Below are positions 10,918 through 22,544 of a DNA stretch of 64,000 nt, piece by piece. Source of the DNA: Pogonophryne albipinna (lineage: Eukaryota > Chordata > Actinopteri > Perciformes > Artedidraconidae); NCBI GenBank assembly GCA_028583405.1, contig CM053256.1:27613713-27677712 (forward strand). The letters are read 5' to 3'. The position numbers and the translations under genes were made by a program. Within the stretch, counting starts at the first letter, position 1; the number at the start of each line of letters is the position of its first letter. Below the pieces are notes generated by a model. The model ran no database searches. It was not told where the DNA came from and worked only from the letters and a program-made list of their open reading frames with translations.

Positions 10918-10935
10918 GTACGAACTGGTCAATAT
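10918..10935 (+). promoter_or_regulatory. Gypsy primer-binding region
   Basis: The short stretch between the 5' LTR and the gag ATG (GTACGAACTGGTCAAT) is where minus-strand synthesis would start. It does not begin with the usual TGG tRNA-binding sequence. Sushi/Tf1-type elements often self-prime, which would fit. Confidence 0.4.
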
Positions 10936-11934
10936 GAACCCCTCTGACACTGGATCGGATCACTCCGCTGTTCAGCACGCCCTGTCTCATCAGGGAAACC
11001 TTCTGGGTCAACATGAGCAGCTAATCCGAGCTTTAGTTGACAGCAATCTGTCCATGGCACATCACATCACGAATCTTGCAGCCCAGATATCAACCCTGAC
11101 GTCTTCAGCTGCAATTCCACCTCCAATCTCCTTCAGGATTCCACTCCATGTCGGGATCTCCCCATCGCCGATCCGGAGCCTTTCCATGGAGAGGTGGAGA
11201 AATGCAGAGGATTTATTTTTCAATGCAACAAGGTTTTTCGCCAGCGCCCCTTGTCCTTTTCTTCTGATATGACTAAGATTAACTATGTGTTGAGTTTGCT
11301 TCGTGGCAAGGCATTAACCTGGGCCGAAGCATTGAGTTCTTCAGTGGACTATGACTCTCTTTCCTTTGGAGTTTTTTCTGAACATTTGTCCGCTGTTTTT
11401 GATCACCCCGACTACTCTGGCTCAGCTGCAAATCGTCTGCTAAATTTGCAACAAGGGACTCGAACAGTGGCAGACTACTCTATCGAGTTTCGCACACTGG
11501 TGGCAGAGGCCCGATGGGACGAGGCGGCTCTAAGGGCAGTGTTTGTTAGGGGGTTGAAGGATCAACTGAAGGATGAGCTAGCTGCACGAAATGAGCCTGC
11601 CGACCTTCAATCATTAATCACCTTGGTATCTCGTCTCGACAGCCGGCTGCGGGAGCGCCGTGCGGAGCGAACGTAGCGTTCTCCTTTTACTTTGCCAAGT
11701 AAGTCAAACTACTCACCCAAGTTTGCTCTCTCTGAATCCAGACTGTCTGGCTTCACCTCGCCACCCCGCGTGCCCACCTTTGCTAAGGAGGAAGCGATGC
11801 TGTTGGGACGTGCCGGACTATCTCCTGAGGAACGTCTTCGACGTATGAGGTCTGGAGAGTGCCTGTACTGTGGCAAATTGGGGCATTTCCTTGCAAACTG
11901 TCCTGTCCGCCCAAACGCAGGATCTCGTCAGTGA
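10934..11934 (+). pseudogene. gag: Gypsy gag, broken
   Basis: Encodes the capsid-like polyprotein that packages the element's RNA. It starts at ATG 10934; a frameshift near 11130-11170 moves the reading frame. The retrotransposon gag core (blocks such as RLLNLQQGTRTVADY near 11437) then runs to a nonsense TAG at 11674-11676. The same frame resumes and ends with a zinc knuckle [14 protein letters not shown] (CX2CX4HX4C) near 11861-11902. The gag frame overlaps the start of pol in a -1 frame, the normal arrangement for frameshift-expressed pol. Confidence 0.85.
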
Positions 11935-13980
11935 ATTTGGGGGTCCTGACGAGTCCTCATCCTACTCAAATTGTAGCCCCAACCTTGCGCCGTTTTCTCA
12001 TTCCTGCCAGACTTTGTGCTAACTCTCAGTCTTTGCCCCTCTCGGCCCTCATTGACTCTGGAGCAGAGGACAGTTTTGTGGACCTGGAACTAGCCAAGCA
12101 GCTGGGTCTCACCTTGGAAACATTACAGGATCCTATGACTGCTTATGCCTTAAACGGTCAAAGGATTTATAAGGTAATACAGCAGACACAACCCGTAACC
12201 CTGATTATTTCTGGTAATCACCGAGAATTAATTCAACTGAAGGTTATTTCCGCCCCAGCTACCCCTTTGGTTCTTGGTTACCCTTGGCTTCGTACCCACA
12301 ATCCACATATTGATTGGGCTGGAGGTAGAATCATTGAATGGAATCAGTTGTGTCACCTTAACTGTTTGCAGTCTGCTGTGCCTCCTGTCTCTGTTCACCC
12401 TATGCCTGCTCCATGTGTCTCAGCTGTCGTAGATGTATCCGGCATTCCTGATGTTTACCGCAACCTGAGTGGGGCCTTCAGCAAAGATAAGGCTCTCTCT
12501 CTCCCTCCTCATCGTCCCTATGATTGTCCCATCGATCTTCTTCCTGGGGCTCCGTTACCTACCAGCAGACTCTATAACCTGTCCCGGCCAGGGAGAGAGG
12601 CTATGGAAATATATATCGGTGACTCCCTGGCTTCAGGAATTATTCGTCCTTCTTCCTCCCCTCTGGGTGCTGGGTTTTTCTTCGTGGACAAGAAGGACAA
12701 ATCACTCCGACCCTGTATTGACTTTCGTGGGTTAAATAACATCACAGTTAAAAACAAGTACCCACTTCCCCTGATAAACTCAGCTTTTGAGCCTCTCCAA
12801 GGTGCCACCATCTTCTCTAAACTCGACCTCAGAAATGCATACCACCTGGTTCGTATCCGCCAAGGAGATGAGTTGAAAACTGCCTTTTACACCCCTCTTG
12901 GTCACTTTGAATATCTAGTCATGCCCTTTGGACTCACTAACACCCCAGCTGTTTTTCAGGCCCTAGTTAATGATGTCTTACGAGATTTTCTCAACCAGTT
13001 TGTTTTTGTGTACCTTGAGGACATTTTGATCTTTTCCAAGAGCCTGAATGAACACCAGAACCACGTCAGCCAGGTTCTTCAGAGGCTGCTTGAGAACAAA
13101 CTGTACGTCAAGTCTGAGAAATGTGAGTTTCACCAGGAACGGGTCCGCTTCCTGGGATACATCATCCAGCAAGGCAGGTTGGAGGCAGATCCTGGGAAGA
13201 TTCTAGCTGTCACTGAGTGGCCAGTCCCCACTACTCGGAGGGAGTTGCAGAGGTTTCTGGGTTCCGCCAACTTCTATCGCCGGTTCATTAAGAACTATAG
13301 CAAGGTTGCAGCTCCACTCTCCAGTCTCACTTCAACCAAAGTCAAGTTCTCCTGGACCACTGATGCTAACGATGCTTTTCTTAGACTCAAGTCACTGTTC
13401 ACTTCTGCCCCCATTCTCATCCAGCCAGACTCAAGCAAGCAGTTTGTGGTTGAGGTAGATGCATCGGACATCGGGGTTGGCACTGTTCTGTCTCAGACAG
13501 CAGGGCCTGACAATAAACTTTATCCATGTGCTTTCTTCTCTCGCCGTCTTTCCCCAGCGGAGAGAAACTATGATGTGGGCAACAGGGAGCTGCTGGCGGT
13601 GAAGATGGCGTTGGAGGAGTGGCGACACTGGCTCGAGGGCAGCGAGCTGCCATTCCTAGTTTGGACTGACCACAAAAACCTTGAGTACATCCAGTCAGCC
13701 AAACGGCTAAACTCCCGACAAGCCAGGTGGGCCCTCTTCTTTGGTAGTTTCAACTTCTCTCTAACCTATCGCCCTGGATCCAAAAATACCAAGCCTGATG
13801 CCCTGTCCAGGTCGTTCACTTCTGTGGGACCAGTTACCTCTGTGGACTCTATTCTCCCCCAGAGTTGTGTTGTGGGTGCCCTCACCTGGGAGATCTCTAA
13901 CTCAATCCAGGAGGCGCTATTGGAGCAACCAGACGGTCCGCCTAACCTTCAGTTTGTCCCCAACTCTGTCGTTCCCAAGT
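11935..13980 (+). pseudogene. pol: Gypsy pol: protease, reverse transcriptase, RNase H
   Basis: Continuous in one frame, open from 11859. The protease has [12 protein letters not shown] near 12049-12085. The RT has [10 protein letters not shown] near 12817, [13 protein letters not shown] near 12921 and the catalytic block at 13011-13022, which reads YLED where active enzymes have YLDD. The first catalytic Asp (codon GAG at 13017) is thus Glu. RNase H has [11 protein letters not shown] near 13450 and a TDHKNLEYI block near 13666. The domain set is full length, but the RT change probably inactivates it. Confidence 0.88.
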
Positions 13981-15281
13981 CCTGCAGTGAGTCCACAGCT
14001 CTCGTTTCGCCAATCATCCTGGGGCCAACCGCACACTCTCCCTTCTCAGGAGACATTTCTGGTGGCCAACTGTTGATCATGACACCAAGGAGTTTGTTTC
14101 AGCCTGCACTACATGTGCTAGGAGCAAGGCCTCCCATCAGAGACCTGCGGGATTGCTCCAACCCCTTCCTATTCCAAGTGGACCCTGGTCTCATATTGCT
14201 CTGGACTTTGTCACCGGCCTACCCCCCTCACAAGGTAACACAGCTGTTCTCACTGTTGTTGACCGTTTCTCGAAATGTGCCCATTTTGTAGCCCTGCCCA
14301 AGCTACTCTCTGCCCTGGAGACCTCCCAATTACTCACCCAGCATGTCTTCCGTCTACATGGTATTCCGGCTGACATCGTCTCCGACCGTGGACCTCCGTT
14401 CACCTCTCTGGTTTGGAAGAATTGTTGTCATTCGCTTGGTGCATCGGTCAGTCTAACCTCTGGTTATCATCCCCAGTCTAACGACCAAACTGAGAGGGCC
14501 AATCAAGACCTGGAATCAACTCTCCTCTGCATAGCCAACCGGAATCAATCTACCTGGAGCTCCCATCTACCCTGGGTAGAATATTCCCACAATTCCCTCA
14601 CCTCATCTGCTACTGGTCTCTCTCCATTCAAAGCCTCTTTAGGGTACCAGCCACCCCTGTTTCCCGAAGAAGAGAATGAGTTGGCTGTTCCATCCGTCCA
14701 GCAACATGTTCTTCGTGCCGTAAGATCTGGAGGGACACTCGCTCAGCTCTCCTCCGGACTTCCGCCAAAAACCAACAATCTGCCAACCGCCATAGACATG
14801 TCGCTCCCCCTTACGCCCCAGGAGAATCTGTTTGGTTGTCTTCCAAAAATATCTCCCTCCTTACCGAGTCCAAGAAGTTGTCCCCTCGGTGTATTGGCCC
14901 CTTCCCATTGTGCGCATAATTAACCCCTCTGCTGTCCGCCTGAAGCTCCCCAGAACCATGAAGATCCATCCCACTTTTCACGTGTCCCAGATCAAGCCAG
15001 TTCATACCAGCGACCTGTGCCCTCCAACCGTTCCCCCTCCTCCCCCCCGAGTCATCGATGATCATCCTGCCTATACCGTGCGCCGGCTCATGGATGTCAG
15101 GCGTCGGGGCAGGGGCCTTCAGTATTTGGTGGACTGGGAGGGGTATAACCTCGAAGAACGTTGTTGGGTTCCACGTTCTCGGATCATGGACCCTTTTATG
15201 GTGAGGGAGTTTCACAGGGCACATCCAGAAAAACCTGGTGGTTGCCAGGAGGCTCCCGTTGAGGGGGGGGGGTACTTCTGA
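13981..15281 (+). pseudogene. pol: Gypsy pol: integrase with chromodomain, multiply frameshifted
   Basis: After a frameshift near 13980 and a TGA at 13988-13990 the integrase zinc-binding His pair and CTTC motif follow (14000-14130). The core has HIALDFVTG (near 14190), IVSDRGPPF (near 14370) and ERANQDLE (near 14495), so all three acidic residues remain. Further frameshifts near 14718 and 14910 precede the C-terminal part. A chromodomain ([13 protein letters not shown], then [12 protein letters not shown]) occupies about 15070-15230. At least three frame changes make this non-functional as it stands. Confidence 0.85.
15261..15272 (+). promoter_or_regulatory. Gypsy polypurine tract
   Basis: A GAGGGGGGGGGG run directly before the 3' LTR, where plus-strand DNA synthesis starts. 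The G run is a likely site of length error. Confidence 0.75.
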
Positions 15282-15786
15282 TTCCCGCCAACTCACCTCC
15301 TCAGCTGCTGCTCGTCATCCTGATTACAACTACTCACCTTCACCTGCATATATACCCGGTTCCTTCATCCAGTATTCACCAGTTCGTCGTTTCACCACGC
15401 TGTATCCGTCTGCCTACTCCTCTGCCTGCCACGTCCAGCCACCTACCCCTCGTCTGTGTTCCTCCGTGCTTCCACGCACACCTGCCCCAGCCTGCTTACT
15501 CTCGCCAGCTCTGGATCCCCGGCTCTCCTCGTCTGTGTTCCGCCGTGCTTCTCCGCACACCTGCTCCAGCCTGCTCGCTCTCGCTAACTCGGGATCCCCG
15601 GCTTCGGACCTCCGCTCCTCCTCTGGTGACAAACCCTGGCCCTGGACTTCGTGGATTATCCAATCCCTCTTCGGTCTCTTGAAAACGGTTTTTGGTTAAT
15701 AAACCTTTTTGCCTCATAAACTTTGTCTCCTCTCCATAGTGTTCAGTATTGTGGGTTCACTCCTGTAGCTCTCGGAGAGCGTAACA
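15276..15786 (+). repeat. Gypsy 3' LTR, missing its first 92 bp
   Basis: Matches the 5' LTR from 10423 to its end and is followed by the target duplication CTTAC. Bases equivalent to 10331-10422 are absent; the breakpoint shares AC on both sides, suggesting a microhomology deletion. Confidence 0.88.
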
Positions 15787-15847
15787 CTTACCAAGAATAT
15801 CTGGTTTCGTGTTGCTTCCCTTTTACCCTAAACGAACTGGGGACGTA
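15787..15847 (+). mobile_element. LTR-like repeat, right part
   Basis: Continuation of 9895-10330 beyond the Gypsy insertion, ending CTGGGGACGTAACA. No matching target duplication was found. Confidence 0.4.
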
Positions 15848-17330
15848 ACAAATGTTAAAGAAGGTTTACAAATCATTAAAAATACTTAGTATAGTGTATG
15901 TTATTATACGTGCATCACATCAGAAGTACTAATGGTGAGTAAAGATCATTATGGTTATTTCATTTTTGATATTAGTAAATTAACTTTTAATCAAAGTTTA
16001 ATAACCATACCTTTCTAGTTATGTTAATGACAATTATAATAAAGTGAAACCCTGGTTAGAGGTTAACTGTTGTTCTGTCTATCTGTCATTACTTCAAACA
16101 AAGTCACATTTCCATCTGTTTTCTTTTTGAGATTAACGTCATGGGGAAAGAGGAGATGGTCTCTACATCGTACACACACTCTCACACACACTCTGACAAA
16201 CCTTTGTGAAGTGGTTTGGGTGTGGGGGGGCTTTAATGCTCTTTTTACAGTCCCATTAATCCCTCTGTTCACAATTTCACGCACAGCTTGGGCCTCGGTG
16301 TTATTTTCACAACCTTTCACCACTAATTCCTGTGAATCCTGAAACAGAACACCTTCCTCTCCTCCTCTGCGTGTGTGTCTCTGTTTCTCCAGGCAAAGAC
16401 AGCTTTATCTCTGACCCCCCTCATCAAAGCAGGCTGAAGGGAAAAGAGGGATGAAAAGCCCCCCTGGACTGGGGGCTGCATCTTTACGAGACAGTGAGCT
16501 CAGGACATGCCGCTGTCTGTGGGCCGCACCCCCGCAGGAAGTGACTGTGTCTCTGATGGAGTGACACAAAGTTGAATAACTGGTTAACGTTTATCTGATG
16601 TTGAACTGTATGTGGTTACAGTAAAACACACACTTTAAGCAATGTCACTACGTTGCCAGATCCCAACTATGGCTGAGCAATATCGACCAAAAATAACTTA
16701 GATACTTTTTAGGCTGAAGGTGCCATCTCACAGTTATTAATAAAAACTTGTTACTTATACAAACAGAATATATATTTCTTGTGAGAAATGCATTGCATCC
16801 TAAATTATATCCTTACAATTAACACATTAAGTATTTATTTTTAATTGAACATATCAGTAGTTGTAAAATGCTCAACTCAACGTATCAGTAGAATGACAAC
16901 AAGCTCTTAAATCTTTCAACAATATCTGCTTTAGCAAAAATCCAATGAGGATTATTTGGACCTTTGGATAAAGTTAGATATGGTCAGACTTCGAAAAAGT
17001 CAGCAGTGACTTCAATAATTAAACTAGTATAACATAGCACAGAAAATTGGGGCTTATGAAACATTTCTTATTTTTTCTTCAGTAATTGTTATTCTGCTTA
17101 CCAGCTATTTAAAAATCAAACAGAACACCTAAACACCACTCCTCTTCAAATGACATGAGTTTGTTCTACCATTAAGAAGTTAGTTTAACTCATCGTATAC
17201 TTTGTTGTTTACACATTTCAGAGAAGAAAGCCTGCTGATGTGATTGAAGCAGTAAGGGCTCTCGGCCATCTGTCTGCTGCCGGACCACCAGAGTAGAGTG
17301 TGCCAGAACAAGCTGTGTGTTTCGGGAGAT
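15848..17330. other. No gene seen
   Basis: AT-rich unique-looking DNA. Short open frames (for example 16070-16342) lack recognisable domains. Confidence 0.6.
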
Positions 17331-17539
17331 AATGGGGAACAAAGGAGAAACCATCATGCCTCATGTCTTACTCTGACCTCCAACCTCTACTTGTACCCAT
17401 CCCACACTCTGTGCCTCCTCCCTCCTCTGTTTGCCCATGTGCCTCTATCAGAAAACTCAAAAAAGGCCTTATATCCCCCTACGTCCCACCACATGGCACA
17501 CCATCAAAACACCACTATTCAGCAGGCGGCAGATTGCTG

Positions 17540-17790
17540 TTGAAGGAGACCACAATCGTCCCGACCTTAATGTCCAATTGGCCCTTTCTACCTCCTCCAA
17601 CATCCTTCTTTAACATACAAATTGGCTGTTTTGTGCCACTGAAATGGAGATTAATTGCACACACCATTTGGCGGCGCTTGTTCAAAAAGACTGTGGCCTT
17701 TTTTCTCGGCGGTGTCGCAGTAATTAAGGTTAGAGATTAGGCACGAGATCACTGCACACTGCTTTCTTTGTGAGGCTGCTGAGAGGCGGC
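17540..17790. other. Possible conserved noncoding element
   Basis: Unlike its surroundings, this block is of balanced complexity, non-repetitive and free of transposon termini. It has clustered homeodomain-like sites (GATTAATTGC near 17648, GTAATTAAGG near 17720). It has no coding potential that I can recognise. The call rests on texture only. Confidence 0.25.
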
Positions 17791-18659
17791 TGGATTACAC
17801 TTTAACATCTTCTGAAGCAGGTGGTTCTCATGGGGACACGGCAGCAACTCTGTCCTTTTACTCCTCCATCAGCACATAAACAATCTCACCTCACTTGTTG
17901 TAGCATCTGTGAGCAACAAGTTTTAGTAATATGTATGTGTCAGTAATCCATACCTTCTATTCAAGGTCCCACCCATAAAACCTAATCAACTTATGCTTGA
18001 ATCAATATCACATTATATATCTCTATTCTATCCACACATATCATGATGATTTTGTATTTTCAAAAAATCTGAATTTCCCCAGTGAATTCAGATTCCAGGA
18101 GGATAAAAAATGTTTTCGAGACATCTGGTAAAAAACAGAAATGTTATTTATTAACAACACATTTTAGTATTTTAGTGGACGGAAGTACCCTTGCTTTACA
18201 TGCTGAATACCAATTTATCGCATTATTAATTATTGAAGAGCAGACTATCATATATTACAATCCAGACTATGGTTCAACAACATCTTGATGTTCTGTAGGT
18301 CTGCAGCCGTTCACATTGCATCATGTATGGCTTCACCAATTGAACTACAATCAGCAACAGGCTTCAGGCCATGCTATACCTCCTAGCATGCTAGCTAATG
18401 TGTTACATGTAAATTATGTTATGGCAAATGCTGCTCTGTCAATCAGACAGTATATTCAAGGAAAATAAAGAAGATTTAACTTAATTTGAAGACAGACTTT
18501 TTTTGTAGTGTATGTTGTATTCATTTTGGCAACAACAGTCTTAAGTGCACGACTATGCTCAGATTATCTCATTTAGGTAGTATTAGCACAAGGATAACCA
18601 TATGTGTTATTGAAATGCATTTCTAGGGGCAGTAGCCAATGGTTAGGTTAACACAGGAC
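17791..18659. other. No gene seen
   Basis: AT-rich; the 68-codon frame at 18082-18288 has no recognisable domain. Confidence 0.6.
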
Positions 18660-18929
18660 CAGTGTTGGGACTAACGCGTTACAAAGTAACGCGTTACTGT
18701 AACGCCGTTATTTTTGGCAGTAACTAGTACTCTAACGCATTACTTTTTAAATTCAGTAACTCAGTTACCGTTATTACATGGTGCGTTACTCCGTTACTGC
18801 GTTAGTTTTTTTATATAGTCAACATCCAGGTGACCAGAGTACTTGAGTAAATGTACTTAGATACTTCCTGTGTCACATGCGGGGACGGGATGTGGGCGTG
18901 TTTGTGTTGTTTACTAACAAGACTATCGA

Positions 18930-19800
18930 ATGGCGGCGGAGGAGCTCAAGTCTAGTTTCTCCACCTGGAGATATTCTCACTATTTCACTTTTGTCGAGCA
19001 CAAAGAAAAGAAAGTTTCTGTTAAATGTAAGTTGTGTCCTGGCGGGTCAAAGAGCCTATCTACTGCCCAAACCAGTAATTCAAATCTCTTAAAACATCTG
19101 CAAAAACAACATGCTGGGACGAAGCTAGTGTTACAGGCTTGGCCTGTCACTTTAAGAGTAGCAGTCACAAGGGGTTGTGGGTTTTGGAGTCTCTGTGTGT
19201 GTGAAATGTGATGGCCAAGGCGAAGTGCGGAGTTATGGAGAGAGAGACGAAAGTATAGAGAAAGTGGTCAGAAAATGAATAGTATCTAGTCTGTATGTAT
19301 GCAATACAGTGTCAATATAGCTTGAAGAACGTGAATAAATGGAGGTTCTTCCCACGGCACCCGAAAGCCTCGTTTTCATCCTTCTTCCCCTCGAAATGTC
19401 TGGGCAACTGGTTACCAGCTGACAACGAGCCAAGTCAGAAACCACCGGTGTGTATTCGAAACTACGGTTTCGGTGCCGAGATACCGTTAGTAATAAAAGG
19501 TAACACTAGTAACTAAGACCGGCACAGACTTAGCCGACGCCACTCCACCTCCACCTAAGCAACAGCGGCTGGATTTTAACCAAGGGACTGCTAGCCAGGG
19601 AAAAGTCGATAAAGCCATTGCACGGTATGTTGTAGAACACATGCAGGCTATTGCTACAGTGGAGTCACCCGCTTTCAGGGAGCTAGTTAGCATGATACCA
19701 TGTCCGGGCGGCACACGGCATATGGGACGGAAAACTTTTTCCAACTACCTGGAGAAAGAATATACAAAAATGGAAAGCCAGCTAATATCGATGCAATCCA
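18930..19800 (+). pseudogene. hAT transposase remnant (BED zinc finger plus N-terminal part)
   Basis: From ATG 18930 the frame encodes a BED finger with CKLC and HLQKQH (Cys/Cys/His/His), the DNA-binding part of a hAT transposase. After the solo LTR, from about 19510 to 19800, it resumes with blocks such as AIARYVVEHM and FRELVSMIPC, typical of ZBED-like hAT transposases. The dimerisation and DDE regions are missing. Confidence 0.7.
19129..19505 (+). mobile_element. Solo LTR nested in the hAT
   Basis: Begins TGTTACAGGC and ends AAGGTAACA (TG...CA), flanked by the 4-bp duplication CTAG at 19125-19128 and 19506-19509. AATAAA occurs near 19333. A 377-bp solo LTR left by LTR-LTR recombination fits best. 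Confidence 0.75.
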
Positions 19801-20055
19801 GATTGCATATAATGCATGTCAAGTTGATCAACAGATTGTATTATTCTCCAATGCAATAACAGTACTGAAATGAAGGCTATAAGGGCATTAATGGGAGCCC
19901 TTTTTTTAAAGTAACTAAAAAGTTACTTTTCACAGTAACGCATTACTTTTTGGTGTAAGTAATCAGTAAAGTAACTGAGTTACTTTTGAAATGAAGTAAC
20001 TAGTAATGGTAACTAGTTACTGGTTTTCAGTAACTAGCACAACACTGCACATGAC

Positions 20056-20364
20056 TGCAGATGCCATTTCTTGACTCTCCACTAACACTGTGAAGGCAAG
20101 AGATGCCAGAAAATAAAGACATGAGAGTTATTATATAAATCTTGTGTTTAGAGTGCTTGGTGAAAATAAAAGTTACATGGATGAAACTATGAATGGTTTC
20201 AGGCATATTTAGAACATTGGTTAGTGGTGCACTATACAATAACCTTTTTTTGCTAAAATGAATAATACAAGAACAAACACTGAACCTAACAAATAAAAAA
20301 TACCCTTTCCAAACATTGTCTCCAGCCAAAGTAAAGGCATTCTCGTCAGTCTCAGCTGTATTTT
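20056..20364. other. No gene seen
   Basis: AT-rich spacer between two hAT elements. Confidence 0.6.
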
Positions 20365-20372
20365 GTGGTACG

Positions 20373-21033
20373 CAGTGGCGGTTCTAGACCAATTTGACTG
20401 GGGGGGCCACTGGGGGGCCAGTTATTTTCTGAGGGGGGCACAATAAATGCAGGACGAAAAAGAGAACTAGACAAGCCAATCAGCGGTGAGGATCTCAGCC
20501 TTGAATTGCGCATAAGAAAACAATGCAATACAGTTATTGGTATTTGTTTCAGTACACTTATTTATTTCAGATATATCTTATAGTTATTACTGTTAGCTTC
20601 AGCTTAAGTTATAGTACAAGTTTTGCACTAACACCATATCATATTTATATAAAAATAAAGGCAATGAACAGTTACATCTCTACTTTACATCTACAATTAC
20701 ACGGATACAATAGTTCAACTCACCTTCAATTATCGTGGTAGTCTCTCGAAACGTAGGTTTCAATCAGTCTTTCTTGGATGCAACAGCCTCTGATGATCCG
20801 AGATGAAAAGTGTTTGTTTTTCGCGCGCTTCAGCCGGACAGTGAAAGTGAGTGCACCGCTCTAATGGGTCCTGAGTGCACCGCTCTAATGGGTCCGACTA
20901 GAATGACGAATAACGTTAGTTCCGCCTATTCCGTCATTCAATAAATCGTGTAATAAATCATACATTTTTCATTTTTAGGGGGGGTCAGAGATCAGTGTTA
21001 GGGGGGCACTCCCCCCCCCTAGAACCGCCCCTG
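20373..21033. mobile_element. Non-autonomous hAT element
   Basis: Inverted ends CAGTGGCGGTTCTAG and CTAGAACCGCCCCTG, with a perfect 8-bp target duplication GTGGTACG at 20365-20372 and 21034-21041. G-rich runs lie inside each end. A 26-bp block containing GTGCACCGCTCTAATGGGTCC is tandemly duplicated near 20850-20893. No coding capacity. Confidence 0.9.
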
Positions 21034-21152
21034 GTGGTACGTTTTTATGTAAATGTTAGCATGCTAACTAGCTAAACTGAGATGAAGACCATGCGAGGGG
21101 ATGCTAAACATGAGAATGTTAATATGCAGCTGAGAATCCTGATCTTCTCGTT

Positions 21153-21320
21153 TAAAGGGGACCTATCATGCAAAATGCACTTTTGTACGTCTTTTATACA
21201 TGAATATGTGTCCCCGGTGTTCCAGGGAACTCACCAAGTGTCAGAAAACACAACCCTCTCTATTTTCCTCCATACCCAAATCTCATTTTAAAAGGTTTTT
21301 CGCCTGCCGTCTTGTCTGCA
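21153..21320 (+). mobile_element. Left end of a TTTAAAGGGGACC-type MITE
   Basis: TTTAAAGGGGACCTATCATG is the known end of a common fish TTAA-targeting MITE. The opposite end is not found downstream, so the copy is truncated or interrupted. Confidence 0.5.
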
Positions 21321-21327
21321 GACTTGT

Positions 21328-21447
21328 CAAGCATTAATTCATGGTTTTTACTAACCGGTATCAGTATGTTGTTACGTCGGCATCATTTAGAAACGTGTAT
21401 TACAATTTAATCACGGTAAAATATGTTCATTTTGTTGTAGTTAGCTC
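21328..21447 (+). repeat. 120-bp repeat shared with 39636-39757
   Basis: Both copies contain TTCATGGTTTTTACTAACCG and TTCATTTTGTTGTAGTTG/TAG-type sequence with only a few differences. Same orientation. The parent element is not identified. Confidence 0.7.
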
Positions 21448-21561
21448 CCGAGCCAGCGCGTCTTGTTTGAATGATGCGAGTAAACACAGCTGGCAGCCGC
21501 GGTGAAACTCCAGCGATTAGAGCGAAGCGAATATTCGCATCGCGTCCGGTGTGAATGTAGC

Positions 21562-21704
21562 ATAAGGGATAATGTGCAGCGACGCGGTCATTATGGGGAA
21601 AAGAACACCGACAGGCTGATCAGGAGCCCGACGCAAAGCGGAGGGATCTAGATCGGCATGAAGGCACATTATGCAACGTGCAATGTGCACATTATCCCGC
21701 TTAT
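21562..21704. mobile_element. Small inverted-repeat element
   Basis: ATAAGGGATAATGTGCA at 21562 and TGCACATTATCCCGCTTAT ending 21704 form a 17-19 bp inverted repeat around 105 bp. No target duplication could be fixed. Confidence 0.5.
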
Positions 21705-22309
21705 TACATGGCCACATTCTCGACAAAGTAACGACATGACTCCCAATATTAATTGAAATGCTTTTATGGATTTAGAAAATGATTTTATTGATTTAAAAAA
21801 TAGTTGTATTGATTTAAATTGACATGCATCCGCTAAGAAAAATATTCCGTTGTTACTGTTTGAACTAACGTAGCAACGGCAGGAACTGCTTCAATAGTGT
21901 TTTTGAGGAGCTTTTTGATTACAGATTTGAAAACATCGCTGCTTGCTTTAAAAGCAGCACAATTCATTATGTCAAACCTTGGAAAGTATCTAGATATCCC
22001 TGCCCTAATGCCAAAGTAACTGCACACTGAATATGTGTCACCGTTTGATGTCTATATCTGGACTGCTGCGTAAAAAGGAGGATTTCTGCCCCGTTACTTC
22101 TCTTCTTACTTCTATAAGAATAAAACACGGAGGACGGAGATCTCTTTTTCTCACCCTCTTCTCCCCGCTGCAGCCTAGCAGCTGATCTCAGACCACGCTC
22201 CCCTCTCCTGCAGGGGGGCGGGATGAAAAGGGTGTTACATTTACTTAATTATGAATGTTGTTACATCAAGGCCGAACATTAGGATGAGCACCAACGGTCA
22301 AAACATTTT

Positions 22310-22400
22310 TTTTTCTCCCAGAACTGTCAGCGCAGCGCCTCCACAGATCTGGCGCCCTAGGCGAACATCTATAACGCCAGTGCGACGGGCCGGCCCTGGT
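22310..22400. mobile_element. Transposon terminal fragment ending GGGCCGGCCCTG
   Basis: GCGCCCTAGGCGAAC followed by GACGGGCCGGCCCTG resembles a CAGGGCCGGCCC-type terminus seen in fish repeats. Only this end is visible. Confidence 0.35.
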
Positions 22401-22433
22401 CTCAGGTTACGCTGTAGGAAGTGTAGGTACAAC

Positions 22434-22436
22434 CAT

Positions 22437-22503
<67 letters not shown>
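22434..22503. repeat. (TA)n microsatellite, about 70 bp
   Basis: Uninterrupted TA repeat within CCATAGATATAT...ATATATCTATGG, so the tract and its flanks can form a long hairpin. Confidence 0.95.
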
Positions 22504-22506
<3 letters not shown>

Positions 22507-22544
22507 ACGTGTTTATATCAGGTTTATATATATCTATGGCCGGG

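Larger units (their letters stand above)
10331..15786 (+). mobile_element. Ty3/Gypsy LTR retrotransposon, chromovirus (Tf1/sushi-like), decayed
   Basis: Two LTRs flank gag and pol, with 5-bp target duplications CTTAC at 10326-10330 and 15787-15791. Domain order is gag with a CCHC knuckle, protease, RT, RNase H, integrase and C-terminal chromodomain. The LTRs differ by about five substitutions over roughly 495 aligned bases plus indels, implying a fairly recent insertion. Coding regions nevertheless carry several frameshifts and stops. Chromoviruses use the chromodomain to target integration. Confidence 0.93.
18660..20047 (+). mobile_element. hAT transposon with BED-finger remnant, internally deleted
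   Basis: The left end CAGTGTTGGGACTAACG and right end TAGCACAACACTG carry GTAACGCGTTACT-type subterminal repeats. The 8-bp target duplication is CACAGGAC (18652-18659) against CACATGAC (20048-20055), one mismatch. Inside is a BED zinc-finger exon and a short transposase piece; the catalytic part is deleted. A solo LTR (19129-19505) splits the coding remnant. Confidence 0.88.
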
